Position numbers and translations under genes: made by a program. Under the pieces are notes generated by a model. That model made no database searches. It was not told where the DNA came from and was given only the letters and a program-made list of their open reading frames with translations. Shown in pieces: positions 46,919 to 56,021 of a stretch of DNA of 64,000 nucleotides. Within the stretch, counting starts at the first letter, position 1; each line of letters begins with the position of its first letter. The stretch is from Adiantum capillus-veneris (lineage: Eukaryota; Streptophyta; Polypodiopsida; Polypodiales; Pteridaceae), in contig CM043942.1 in NCBI GenBank assembly GCA_014529385.2, positions 61,056,684 through 61,120,683 of the forward strand, given 5' to 3'.

Positions 46919-48158
46919 TGTAAGGTGCAGCGGAAGTGAATGTTGAACTTTGCTCAAGATGAGTGCTCCGAACTGTGCTCAAGGGTTCCTTTTATTTATG
47001 GAAGGGAGAGCCTTCCGTTCCTTTAGTGAGAGAGTGCAATGGACACATACAAAGGGATGAACACTGTGAATGAAGGTGCTGAGACTGAGAGATAGAGGGA
47101 AGAGAATACGACACCAGAATGTTGTCAAACCCTCCTCCGAAGGCCCCACTCTCTATGGCGAGAGCGGTCTACTTATGATTGCACAAATCTCTACAATGCT
47201 TTGGACTTGCCGACGATGGCGACGACGATGAGGACAATGACGAGACGGGCTGAAATCTGAAAACACTAAGGGTTGAAATCTGCCAATCTTTATCTGCTGA
47301 ATTCTAACTCCATGTCGGTGACGATGTCGATGACGATGTCGATGACGACGATGCAACGACGACGTGCTGAAAACGCAGATGCTGAAATCTGTGTTTTTCG
47401 GGCTGAATCTGCAAACTTCACGGGATTTGACCGTGTGGCGAGGATCTACTGTGGGAAGGTGAGATCTGTGAGGTTTGGGTGTTCTACTGCGATGTCTGAC
47501 TGCTGAAAACTGAAAACACTGGTCCTTCTTGATGCCTTGTCGTGAAGAATCTGCAAAACGCTGGTTGGTCTTATTGATCCAAAAATGCTAGGCTGAATTC
47601 TGTCTTCTGCTGCTGCCGGTTATCTTGCAATGCAAAACGCTAGGCTGATCTGTTGTGCTAATGTCGTCGAGAATCTGCAAGTGCAAAAACGCCAAGGCTG
47701 GTCTGTGGATGCAAAAACGCTAGGGTCTCTTGCTGATGCAGGAAATGCTAGGCCTGCTGGGGGTCCTGTTGAGAACGTGCCTGTTGAAGTGAGTTCCTGC
47801 TGCCTCTTCTGCCAGAAAGTGCTAGCGCTAGGTTTCTTATATACAAGCTTAGCAAAATTGCCCTACCTAGTTTCCAACAAAAGTCACTTAAAAATAATAA
47901 GTGAAAATTGGCAAAAATAAGGAAAATAGGTCTATGCACTGTAAAATGCTCCTGGTGGGTTCTGATGGAAATCTGATGATCATGCTGTGTGCAACTAGAG
48001 GATATGCATCTAATCTAAGTGTCTAGACATGCACGGTCTGCGAACAGACTCACAAAAGTGCTAGATCACTTCCTATTCTAGACTGACTTGACTTAACTGA
48101 ACCCTGGTCATGTTGTAGCTTGTCCACGGACACATAGGGTTGGATATGCCATGTGACA
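46919..48158 (-). repeat. 5' LTR of the non-autonomous element
   Basis: 1,240 bp, TGTAAGGTG...GTGACA, collinear with 43,816-45,020 with scattered substitutions and small indels. Confidence 0.9.
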
Positions 48159-48324
48159 GAAAAGGACAAAGAGCCAAGAAATCATAATTAAAAAACTCAG
48201 ATAATCAAACATTGAAAAATCTGGAAATGCAAGCAAAAAAAATTAGAGAAACGCAGGGTGGTGAAGGCAATATAAAACCGAAAAAAGGGAAAAGGGGGCG
48301 GCCCGGGTGCGTATCTTGGTTGAG

Positions 48325-49011
48325 CAATAGTGTTTTTTGTTTCACACTCAACAACTCATGCATACCTTGGTTTAGCAGCATACAATGGCCACTTCTAGTT
48401 GTGAGGGTAAGTACAAAGCAAAATTTAGAGCTATTATTGAGTGTGTTTGGTCCAGACTCCTTTTGATCGACTTGGGTGTTGGAGAACAGTCTCCCACCAC
48501 GATCTTCACTAACACTCAAAGGGCTTTGATAGTTGCGAGGAACCCAATGTCCAAGCTCACACAAAGCACATCAAGGTGCATTATCATTATGTCAGCAAAA
48601 GACTTTCCATGAGTGGTGAGCTTGGCTTATGTGCCTTTGAAAGACAAATCAATTGGCTTTTCATAGAGGCTCTCAAAGCTTTTTGCAAGACTTTAGGCTC
48701 ACTGCCACTTGTGTACTCATCACATAGGGTCTGGCACTTTGCTATGTATGAGTCTCACCCCTTGTTCACCGCATCACTCTCAGGAGAAATTTGTAACCAT
48801 CTTATGGTAGTAATATATAGTGAGCACAATTAGGGCCACCGGGGCATTTTTCCCCTTTTTAGGAGGTTTTTGTCCCCCAGCTTGTATACACACCCATCAC
48901 TCTTGAGCAAACCTTATCTTTGTATTAGCACACTCAGTAATACTACTGCCTGTGTTGTGTGCTTTTGAGCTTCTCCTTCAACTTCTCCGCCTTGCAGCCA
49001 TATTCGCAACA
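48325..49011 (+). mobile_element. Old copia 3' end (RNase H plus LTR), same family as the young copia
   Basis: The + strand frame reads FCFTLNNSCIPWFSS (about 48,327) and then MATSSCEGKYKAKFRAIIECVW and LIDLGVGEQSPTTIFTN. These parallel the RNase H of the copia at 50,845-56,021. The frame decays towards GELGLCAFERQIN and ALKAFCKTLGSLP. The LTR at 48,792-49,011 (TGTAACC...CGCAACA) aligns with the inverted 227-bp LTR of the young copia, including the shared GGGGCATTTTTCCC and TTTAGGAGGTTTTT blocks. This is an older member with many substitutions. Confidence 0.85.
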
Positions 49012-49013
49012 AT

Positions 49014-49025
49014 TGGTATCAGAGC
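49014..49025 (+). promoter_or_regulatory. Primer-binding site after the old copia LTR
   Basis: TGGTATCAGAGC follows the LTR by two bases, so the LTR is followed by a leader although it also follows an RNase H end. This means LTR-PBS is preserved on both sides of one LTR. Confidence 0.85.
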
Positions 49026-49155
49026 AGGCATTGTGCTTTGCATTTAACAGGTGAAGTGGCTAGCATTTGTCAATTTTAAAACTTGTCAGCTAGTGAAATG
49101 GCCTCGTGCATGTATTCTTCCTAATAATCCTGGACAAGTTGGCATCAAGGGGGGA

Positions 49156-49355
49156 TGTTGGGTAAATGTTTCCAACATGTAAGAGGACTCAAATTGGATA
49201 GGTTGGAGGTCCCCATCACCTAAAGGTTTTGGGGTCTAGATGGCTAGCTCAGTTTGGGAAATCTTTCAGCGAAGCGCGCATATGTCGCGACAATATTTGG
49301 ATGGGTGACCTCCCAGGAAGTTTGTCCCCTTGGATTTTTTGCATGGTTTTCAACA
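49156..49355 (+). mobile_element. Cassandra-like LTR carrying a 5S rRNA-like segment
   Basis: After a polypurine tract AAGGGGGGA (49,147-49,155) a segment starts TGTTGGGTAAATG. Inside it, about 49,268-49,321 aligns without gaps to the 3' half of plant 5S rRNA: AAGCG-GC, then GGATGGGTGACCTCC-GGAAGT (49,300-49,322), nearly identical to the C box region of the 5S internal promoter. 5S-containing LTRs are the hallmark of Cassandra TRIM elements of vascular plants. The 5' half of the 5S sequence is degenerate. The right LTR edge is not certain; CAACA at 49,351-49,355 is a candidate. Confidence 0.6.
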
Positions 49356-49791
49356 ACGAATAGGCAAATGAGACTCTAGCACATAGCCTTGTGTACTTTC
49401 ACTTTCAAATAAGTCTCTTTGACGAAAAGGCTAAATATCAAAAAGCTGCTTCTTGGGTAGCTTGTCTTCAGAGAGTTGCCCCTTGGCTATTTGCTCCGGG
49501 CTGTAAAGTGGGAGAGGCTATCCATAACTTTGCATTAACGATGTATGAAACATACCATGGTCACCACAAGAAACGGAAACAATAGAAATGGAAATGGAAA
49601 AATCAGAGTTTTAGAGTTTTCATCGAGGTCGAAATCATCAAGAAACGACATTTCTTTTGATTAAAAAATTAATTTAGTGTTCAAACTATTATAGAAATTA
49701 AGCATATGTAGAGCCACCCAAAATACCCACAACCCACAATAAGTGTGTATAGAAGCCACGAGTCACTCTCAAGTACTCGTTAAACCTTGGC

Positions 49792-49794
<3 letters not shown>

Positions 49795-49854
<60 letters not shown>
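49795..49854. repeat. (GA)30 microsatellite
   Basis: A pure run of about 60 bases in NAGLU intron 1. Confidence 0.95.
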
Positions 49855-49857
<3 letters not shown>

Positions 49858-50844
49858 GCAAGTGAATAAATATGATACCCGGGCTAAAAGACAATTGATC
49901 AAGAATAAAAAGTGATAAGAAGATTTTTAACTCCAAAAAAAAAGAGGTAAAAAACAACGTTTTTCTCTATACGGAACGCTTGGAAACTGCCGGTCCGTGT
50001 CTTGAAAACAACGTTTCTTGTTACTATGGTATAACATCATGAGGCTTTTATGCGGCTTAGCCGTGGAGCCTTAAGGACTCCCGACCGCATTGTTGCCTTG
50101 GGGTACCGATTCTACTTTGCTGACCTCTTTGGTGTGACTGCACCTAATGTACCTAATATTGAGGAGGCAACTAGAGAGGCCCTACCAAACACTACATCCC
50201 TAAGCGTGTCCTTTATGATAAGAGCCTCAACAGCTATGACCTCAGAGGGGGATGGAGCACATTTGATAGCAAATGGGATAGCAAAATTGAGCATATTCTC
50301 GCATGAGATTACACATTGACTACTTGAAAGACCTTTTCTCAAGAGGTACTAAATATAGGCTCCCTTCCTCAAACGACTCTTGCCTTCTCAAAGCCATAGA
50401 AAAAGGAATTTCTAGTTTCGTAGTAAAGTTTGAGGAGTCTTTAGGAGTTCAAGGTATTTTTACCCATTGGAAGTCTGTAATCCTCAAGTCAGCTTCTTTG
50501 AAATTAGCATCTTGCTCTCGGAACGTTTCTCCAGGAAGAAATAGCTTATCTTCTTCTGATCGTGATGCGCTTAGGAAATTCCATCGTGATTTTGTAATCT
50601 CTTATGTAGATAAGTGCTCTAATAACTTTGTTGTTACGTGCAAAAAGTTCTATTTAGAATGCTTGTTAGGTGAATGAAACTCTTAGACTTACAATGATTG
50701 TGATCTTTCAATGCAAGAGGTTATCTTGAAACATCAAGACTTTTGTAAGTCTTTTGGTTTCAAGTGCCAGCCTAAATTACCTTTTTTATATACCGTTTGG
50801 AAGTTCCACAAGAACCCTATAAAGCCTAGATTTATAGCTGCTTC

Positions 50845-51071
50845 TGTTGGAATTAGGGTTGCAGAGAAACACACACAGCTTGGAGAAGACGAAGGAAGCT
50901 CAAGGCACACAATAGAGAGTGTGTTACTTAGTGTGCAATGGAAAGATGGATAGCCCTAGAGTGATGGGCGTATATACAATGCACGGGGGAAAAAACCTCC
51001 TAAAGAGGGAAAAAATGCCCCGGCGGTCCTAGTGTGTTCACACACATCACTACCACATGTATATGGTAACA
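50845..51071 (-). repeat. 3' LTR of the young copia
   Basis: 227 bp; on the + strand it starts TGTTGGAATT and ends GGTAACA. No difference from 55,795-56,021 was seen. Confidence 0.96.
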
Positions 51072-51146
51072 AATCCCCCCTGGAGTGATGCGGTGAACGA
51101 GAGCTGGCACATGAGTAAAGGGAAGTGCCATGCCCTGAGGACAGGA

Positions 51147-53552
51147 TCAGTCCACAAAGGGGAGTAAGCCCAAAGCTTTGCGGAAAGCTTCAAGCTTCTC
51201 ACGAGACAATGCCTTTGTGAAAAGATCTGCAAGGTTGTCCTGTGTTGGCACATAAGCCAAGCTGATCTCTCCTGCTGAGAGCCTCTCCCTGACATAGTGG
51301 TAATGCACCTCAATGTGCTTTGTGCGAGCATGAAAAACTGGGTTCCTCGCAACTGCCAATGCGCTCTGACTGTCAGTGTAGATAGTGTTGGCAGTGTCCT
51401 GTCCAACACCCAAGTCAGCCATAAGGCGTCTGAGCCATACACACTCAACCGTAGCTGTGAAGACTGCCCTGTACTCAGCCTCACAACTCGAAGTGGCCAC
51501 AGTAGGTTGCTTCTTGCTCAACCATGATATACATGAACTGCCAAGCATGAAACAAAAACCACTTGTGGACACTCGCGTGTCAAAACAACCAGCCCAATCT
51601 GAGTCCGAAAAAGCATGTAAGTCTGGCGGCAATGATCCCCCCTTGGGATAAAACAAGCCAAGATGTAAAGTGCCACTAAGGTAGCGGAAAATCCTCTTGA
51701 CAGCCTGCCAATGCTTAGACCCTGGGCTATGCATAAATCTGCTGACCTGCGAGACTGCAAACTGAATATCTGGCCTCGTGTTGCATACATAAATGAGGCA
51801 GCCAACAGCAGTTTGGTAAAGAGTGACATCAGCAGGATCGCCAGCATCATGTAGACTCAACTTCAAACCTGTTTCCATGGGAGTGGCAATAGGTTTGCAA
51901 TCCTCAAGTCCAAACTTACATAGCAATGTCTCTATGTAACTTTTCTGACACAAGGCAATACCACCATCACACTGCTTAAACTGTATACCCAAGTAATGAT
52001 GCAACAGCCCCAAATCTTTCATCTTGAAAGTAGCATTCAAATCAGCCTTAAATTCAGCAATATGTCTCTCATTTGGTCCAGTGATCAGCAAATCATCAAC
52101 ATAAAGAACCACAATGAGAAATACATCATCCTCACGCTTTACATACAATGTGCTTTCTGTTGGACTGTTACGAAAGCCTCGTTTAACCAAATGAGTGTCA
52201 GCTTTCTCATACCAAGCACGAGGAGATTGCTTCAACCCATACAAAGCCTTCTTACATTTGCACACTTTGTCCTCTTGTCCTTTTATGACAAAACCGCGAG
52301 GCTGCGTTACATAAACTTCCTCAAATATGTCACCATTCAAGAAAGCAGTAACAATGTCTGATTGATGTACATCCCAACCAAAATGAGCTGCCAATGCACA
52401 TAGAAAACGCACAGTAGTCATACGACAAGTGGGAGCAAAAGTCTCTTCATAATCTATGCCTTTTTGTTGTGCATAACCCTTTGCAACAAGTCGAGCCTTA
52501 TGGCGATCGATCTCACCATCCGGCTTGCGTTTCAACTTGTAAACCCACTTCGTACCAATGGCCTTTTTGCTAGGAGGCAAATCACATAAAGTCCATGTGT
52601 CATTCTCTATAAGTGCATCATATTCTGATTGCATGGCAGCAATCCAATTTTCTGAATTCTGTGCTTCATCAAAAGACAGAGGCTCCTCAACATCATGTAA
52701 ACTAGACACAGCCAAAGCATAACAATCTGATGCATAAGATGCATGGCGAGAGCCTGAACGAGTACGACTAGATAAAGGTGCATCCAATTTACTGTCACGC
52801 AAAGTGTGCACCAGCCATTTTGGCATACCTCTAGCCTGCTCATTTTCAGCCCTTTCCTCATCAAGTACATCATGTACATCTGCATCAGTAATAGGCTGTT
52901 CTAAAACATTTTCAGAAACCCCCATAGGCTGTACATTTGCCTCATTGGAACTTACATTCGTATTTCCACCACTGAAAAGAGGCAACAAAGTGTCATAAAT
53001 GTCCTGTGAGCTTACATTACTGTCTCTAGTACATGACAGCAAGGGTTGAACAGAATCTTCCACAAACACTACATCCCGTGAAACCAAAATACGTTTTGTT
53101 TGCGGATGATACAACCTGTAACCTTTGCTTTCAGCACTATAACCAACAAAAATACATTTGACAGCCTTATCATCCAATTTTCTGCGCTGCACTTGTGGCA
53201 CCAAAGCATATGCCAAACAGCCAAAAACACGCATGTGCTCAATAGAAGGTTTTCTATCATGCCATGCTTCATATGGAGTAATAGACTGCAAAGCTTTCGT
53301 AGGACACCTGTTAAGTACATAAGTGGCACACATGATGGCCTCAAGCCAAAAAGAATGCGGCAAAGCTTGACTTTTGACCATACATCGTGCCATTTCCGTT
53401 AATGACCTGTTTTTCCTCTCAGCAACACCATTTTGCTGAGGTGTATAAGGCACTGTACATTGGTGTTTTATCCCACGACTAGCCAGAAATGCATTAAATT
53501 CATGAGACATATACTCCCCCCTCGATCGGAACGGAGGGTGCCCATAGTACAT
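51147..53552 (-). CDS. Copia pol: integrase C-terminal part, RT, RNase H
   Basis: An open frame of about 800 codons on the minus strand. The conceptual ATG is not a real start: the frame is the continuation of gag-pol after a 1-nt shift near 53,516-53,521. Integrase core continues with YTPQQNGVAERKNRSL, which holds the catalytic Glu, and MCATYVLNRCPTKAL. RT has WVYKLKRKPDGEIDRHKARL, DVHQSDIVTAFLNGD, LYGLKQSPRAWYEK and VLYVDDLLITG with both catalytic Asp residues. RNase H shows HAFSDSDWAGC, TSSCEAEYRA, TDSQSALAVARN and DLFTKALSREKLE. All active-site motifs are intact and there is no internal stop, as expected of a recent insertion. Confidence 0.93.
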   Translation of the reverse strand: MYYGHPPFRSRGEYMSHEFNAFLASRGIKHQCTVPYTPQQNGVAERKNRSLTEMARCMVKSQALPHSFWLEAIMCATYVLNRCPTKALQSITPYEAWHDRKPSIEHMRVFGCLAYALVPQVQRRKLDDKAVKCIFVGYSAESKGYRLYHPQTKRILVSRDVVFVEDSVQPLLSCTRDSNVSSQDIYDTLLPLFSGGNTNVSSNEANVQPMGVSENVLEQPITDADVHDVLDEERAENEQARGMPKWLVHTLRDSKLDAPLSSRTRSGSRHASYASDCYALAVSSLHDVEEPLSFDEAQNSENWIAAMQSEYDALIENDTWTLCDLPPSKKAIGTKWVYKLKRKPDGEIDRHKARLVAKGYAQQKGIDYEETFAPTCRMTTVRFLCALAAHFGWDVHQSDIVTAFLNGDIFEEVYVTQPRGFVIKGQEDKVCKCKKALYGLKQSPRAWYEKADTHLVKRGFRNSPTESTLYVKREDDVFLIVVLYVDDLLITGPNERHIAEFKADLNATFKMKDLGLLHHYLGIQFKQCDGGIALCQKSYIETLLCKFGLEDCKPIATPMETGLKLSLHDAGDPADVTLYQTAVGCLIYVCNTRPDIQFAVSQVSRFMHSPGSKHWQAVKRIFRYLSGTLHLGLFYPKGGSLPPDLHAFSDSDWAGCFDTRVSTSGFCFMLGSSCISWLSKKQPTVATSSCEAEYRAVFTATVECVWLRRLMADLGVGQDTANTIYTDSQSALAVARNPVFHARTKHIEVHYHYVRERLSAGEISLAYVPTQDNLADLFTKALSREKLEAFRKALGLLPFVD

Positions 53553-55432
53553 TTTGAGACATTTTCAGCCATAGCCAAAAATTGTTTGAAGCACATAAAA
53601 ACTTCGGACTTTGCTTTAAGCGGAAATACCCATGCATGCCTGGAGTAATCATCAATGAAAGTCACGAAGTACAGGTAATTGCCCAAGGACGGAGTTTGCA
53701 TGGGCCCACAAACATCACTATGCACAAGTTGCAACCTGCATGTGGCCCTAACTGAACCATCCTTTGGAAACTTAGAACGCTGCATTTTACCCAGAATACA
53801 GCCTTCACAAACATGTTTGATAGGTGCTTCAAGAGGCGGCAAAGAAGCAACCATATCAGATTTCTGCAAACGCAGCAAACTGGCAAAATTCAGATGACCA
53901 AAACGTGCATGCCAAAGTTTTGCATCTGAAATAGCCCTTGAATCTGCAACAGCATTTGCAAAATTTTGTCCACACTTGTCATACAAAGTGAGCTTATACA
54001 GCCCACGGCACAAAAGCCCAGATGCAACAATTTCATCACCAAAACTGAGATCATGAACTGTACATCTGTCATCCACAAATTTGACTACAAGTCCAAGTCT
54101 AGCAAGTGCGGATACAGACAATAGATTCTTCTTGATCCCAGGTACATAAAGTGCATCAACAAGTGTGAAGGAACTGCCATTAGCAGCAGTGAGCACAATC
54201 TTTCCAACTCCCTGAACTGGATAAGAGGCGTTGTTGGCACAAGTGACTGAATTCCCATGAGGGACAGACTCGAGAGAGGTAAACAATTCACGATGTGAGG
54301 TAATGTGCTTTGTAGCACCACTGTCGAAATACCACACATGTGAATCTGCAGCAACTGACAAGCATGCATCATGGACAGCAGGATTGTAAGTGCACTCTGC
54401 GCTAAAAGCCCATTCTGCATCAACATCAGCATCACAATCTCCTTTCACAGAAGACTCAACAATGGCTGCATTTGTAGTGGAACCAGCATTTGCAGTGGAA
54501 CCACCCTCTTTCTTCTTAGCCTCTTTGGCCTTCAACTTAGGACACGACTTGATCAAGTGATCATTGGCTTTACAATAATGGCAACGCATCTTCTTTTTGC
54601 CCTTATCACCAGAATTGCCAGACGAAGTGCTGCCAGCAGAAGCATTAGGAATAGAATTTTTGCCACTCGCAGCAGAACCATAAGAAGTGGCTGCATTACT
54701 GTTACCACCCTTTCTTTGAGAAGCAATAAAAGCCTGTTCAACTGCACGCTGCCTAGTCCTGTTTTTTCTAGAAAGTGACTCTTGCAACAGCAATGTGCAT
54801 AATGCATCAAACTTGACAACTTCAGGATTTCCTTGGGTCATCAGTCTCCAAGTACTAGCAAAAGTCTGGTAGGAATCTGGTAAGGCATCAAGAACAGTCT
54901 GCACAAGGGAACTGTCAGAAATGACTTCACCTGCAGAAATGAGTTGCTCATTGATATCCTTGACACTAGCAAGGAAAGTGTCCATATCATCTTCCTCATG
55001 CATAATCTTCGACTCTAGCTCTTTACGCAGCAAAGCAATTTTAGCCTCATTGCGGCTTGCATAAAGACCTGCTAGAATATCCCAAGCCTGTTTTGCAGAT
55101 TTTGCTGAACGGATGTGAGGAATAATGGTGCGCTTCACAGACAACGCAATCAATGCATGAGCCTGCGCATCCTTAACATCCCAACGAGCTTGTTCTGCTG
55201 TAGGCAAAACAACTCTAACAGCTGCAATCCTTGCAGCAAGACCTGCAACATCCTCAATATCGCCTACATCTTCAGAACCAGGACGTACATCAATGCCCTG
55301 CACAATGTTCCAGACACCTTTTGACACAAGAACGTGTTGCATCATATAAGCCCACATAGGGTAGTTGTCCCCATCCAACCTGTCCTCAGCAGCAAACATC
55401 TTGAACACATCTGTGTTGTTGTTGTCAGCCAT
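53468..55432 (-). CDS. Copia gag, protease and integrase N-terminal part
   Basis: The start is placed at the ATG at 55,432 (MADNNNTDVFKMF). The longer in-frame ATG 60 bases upstream is in leader-like sequence. Gag has RLDGDNYPMWAYMMQHVL and AKSAKQAWDILAGLY. The zinc knuckle is CHYCKANDHLIKSC (about 54,594-54,553). Protease has WYFDSGATKHITSH. The pre-integrase block is KLWHARFGHLNFASLLRLQ and CEGCILGKMQRSKF. The integrase core begins LVHSDVCGPM and FVTFIDDYSRHAWVFPL, so the first catalytic Asp is present. Near 53,520 the frame leaves the integrase at a run of six C on the + strand and ends within 20 codons. The rest of pol follows in another frame. One base would explain the whole disruption. 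Confidence 0.93.
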   Translation of the reverse strand: MADNNNTDVFKMFAAEDRLDGDNYPMWAYMMQHVLVSKGVWNIVQGIDVRPGSEDVGDIEDVAGLAARIAAVRVVLPTAEQARWDVKDAQAHALIALSVKRTIIPHIRSAKSAKQAWDILAGLYASRNEAKIALLRKELESKIMHEEDDMDTFLASVKDINEQLISAGEVISDSSLVQTVLDALPDSYQTFASTWRLMTQGNPEVVKFDALCTLLLQESLSRKNRTRQRAVEQAFIASQRKGGNSNAATSYGSAASGKNSIPNASAGSTSSGNSGDKGKKKMRCHYCKANDHLIKSCPKLKAKEAKKKEGGSTANAGSTTNAAIVESSVKGDCDADVDAEWAFSAECTYNPAVHDACLSVAADSHVWYFDSGATKHITSHRELFTSLESVPHGNSVTCANNASYPVQGVGKIVLTAANGSSFTLVDALYVPGIKKNLLSVSALARLGLVVKFVDDRCTVHDLSFGDEIVASGLLCRGLYKLTLYDKCGQNFANAVADSRAISDAKLWHARFGHLNFASLLRLQKSDMVASLPPLEAPIKHVCEGCILGKMQRSKFPKDGSVRATCRLQLVHSDVCGPMQTPSLGNYLYFVTFIDDYSRHAWVFPLKAKSEVFMCFKQFLAMAENVSKCTMGTLRSDRGGSICLMNLMHFWLVVG

Positions 55433-55780
55433 GGTAAATGCTGCACCTGATGTGAAAACTGCCCGAAAATAGGAGAAATGGAGCGGGAACAACTTGTGCT
55501 ATATAGCACAAACCGTAGAAGACTATAAGGCACCTGTTATGCAGAAAACGGCACTGACAGAAAATCTGCACAAAATGAAGAAATAACCTGTGCAGTACTG
55601 CCCGTAGTGGAAACGGAGGCCGAAATGAGTCCAAATCAAAATTCTGAGCAGACCGAGCTCTTCGAGCTTTCCCAAAATATTTGTCGACCTGCGAACGCTT
55701 GCCAAAGCTCACTGAAATCGGAGAAAGTGAGCAGGCGTGTGCTGGAGCAGCTGGCGACTAAGCCCGGGAGGACGTGACCT

Positions 55781-55792
55781 GCTCTGATACCA
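55781..55792 (-). promoter_or_regulatory. Primer-binding site (initiator Met tRNA)
   Basis: The minus strand reads TGGTATCAGAGC two bases inside the 5' LTR. The extended ATTGGTATCAGAGCAGG is shared with the old copia end at 49,012-49,028. Confidence 0.92.
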
Positions 55793-55794
55793 AT

Positions 55795-56021
55795 TGTTGG
55801 AATTAGGGTTGCAGAGAAACACACACAGCTTGGAGAAGACGAAGGAAGCTCAAGGCACACAATAGAGAGTGTGTTACTTAGTGTGCAATGGAAAGATGGA
55901 TAGCCCTAGAGTGATGGGCGTATATACAATGCACGGGGGAAAAAACCTCCTAAAGAGGGAAAAAATGCCCCGGCGGTCCTAGTGTGTTCACACACATCAC
56001 TACCACATGTATATGGTAACA
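55795..56021 (-). repeat. 5' LTR of the young copia
   Basis: 227 bp, identical to 50,845-51,071; the target duplication GCTTC follows. Confidence 0.96.

Larger units (their letters stand above)
43816..48158 (-). mobile_element. Non-autonomous LTR retrotransposon, minus strand
   Basis: LTRs at 43,816-45,020 and 46,919-48,158 start TGTAAGGTG and end GTGACA. GAAAA flanks both ends (43,811-43,815 and 48,159-48,163). Beside the right-hand LTR the minus strand reads TTGGTATCAGAGC (46,906-46,918), a Met-tRNA primer-binding site, so the right LTR is the 5' one. The internal region is only about 1.9 kb and encodes one non-enzymatic reading frame, without protease, RT or integrase. It must have depended on another element. 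It lies in antisense orientation in NAGLU intron 1. A partial LTR of the same family occurs at 59,859-60,108. Confidence 0.92.
50845..56021 (-). mobile_element. Young Ty1/copia element, minus strand, identical LTRs
   Basis: LTRs at 50,845-51,071 and 55,795-56,021, each 227 bp and identical by eye. GCTTC flanks on both sides (50,840-50,844 and 56,022-56,026). The Met-tRNA primer-binding site is at 55,781-55,792 on the minus strand. A G-run polypurine tract (minus strand of 51,072-51,080) adjoins the left LTR, so the left LTR is the 3' one. Total 5,177 bp. Gag-pol is full length except for a 1-nt frameshift in the integrase. It is inserted in the Penelope-like RT and in antisense to NAGLU. Confidence 0.96.

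Noticed and set aside
49250-49270. tRNA gene or tRNA-derived SINE (TGGCTAGCTCAGTTTGG resembles an A box)
   Set aside because: No B box or cloverleaf follows; the downstream part fits 5S RNA instead.
49268-49322. A functional 5S rRNA gene
   Set aside because: Only the 3' half, mainly the C-box region, is recognisable. The 5' half has diverged and no terminator follows, so it is a 5S-derived part of a Cassandra-like LTR at most.
53508-53530. Programmed frameshift in the young copia
   Set aside because: Copia elements of this type use a single gag-pol frame and the shift lies inside the integrase core, where a programmed site would make no sense. A mutation or sequencing error in the G-run is more likely.
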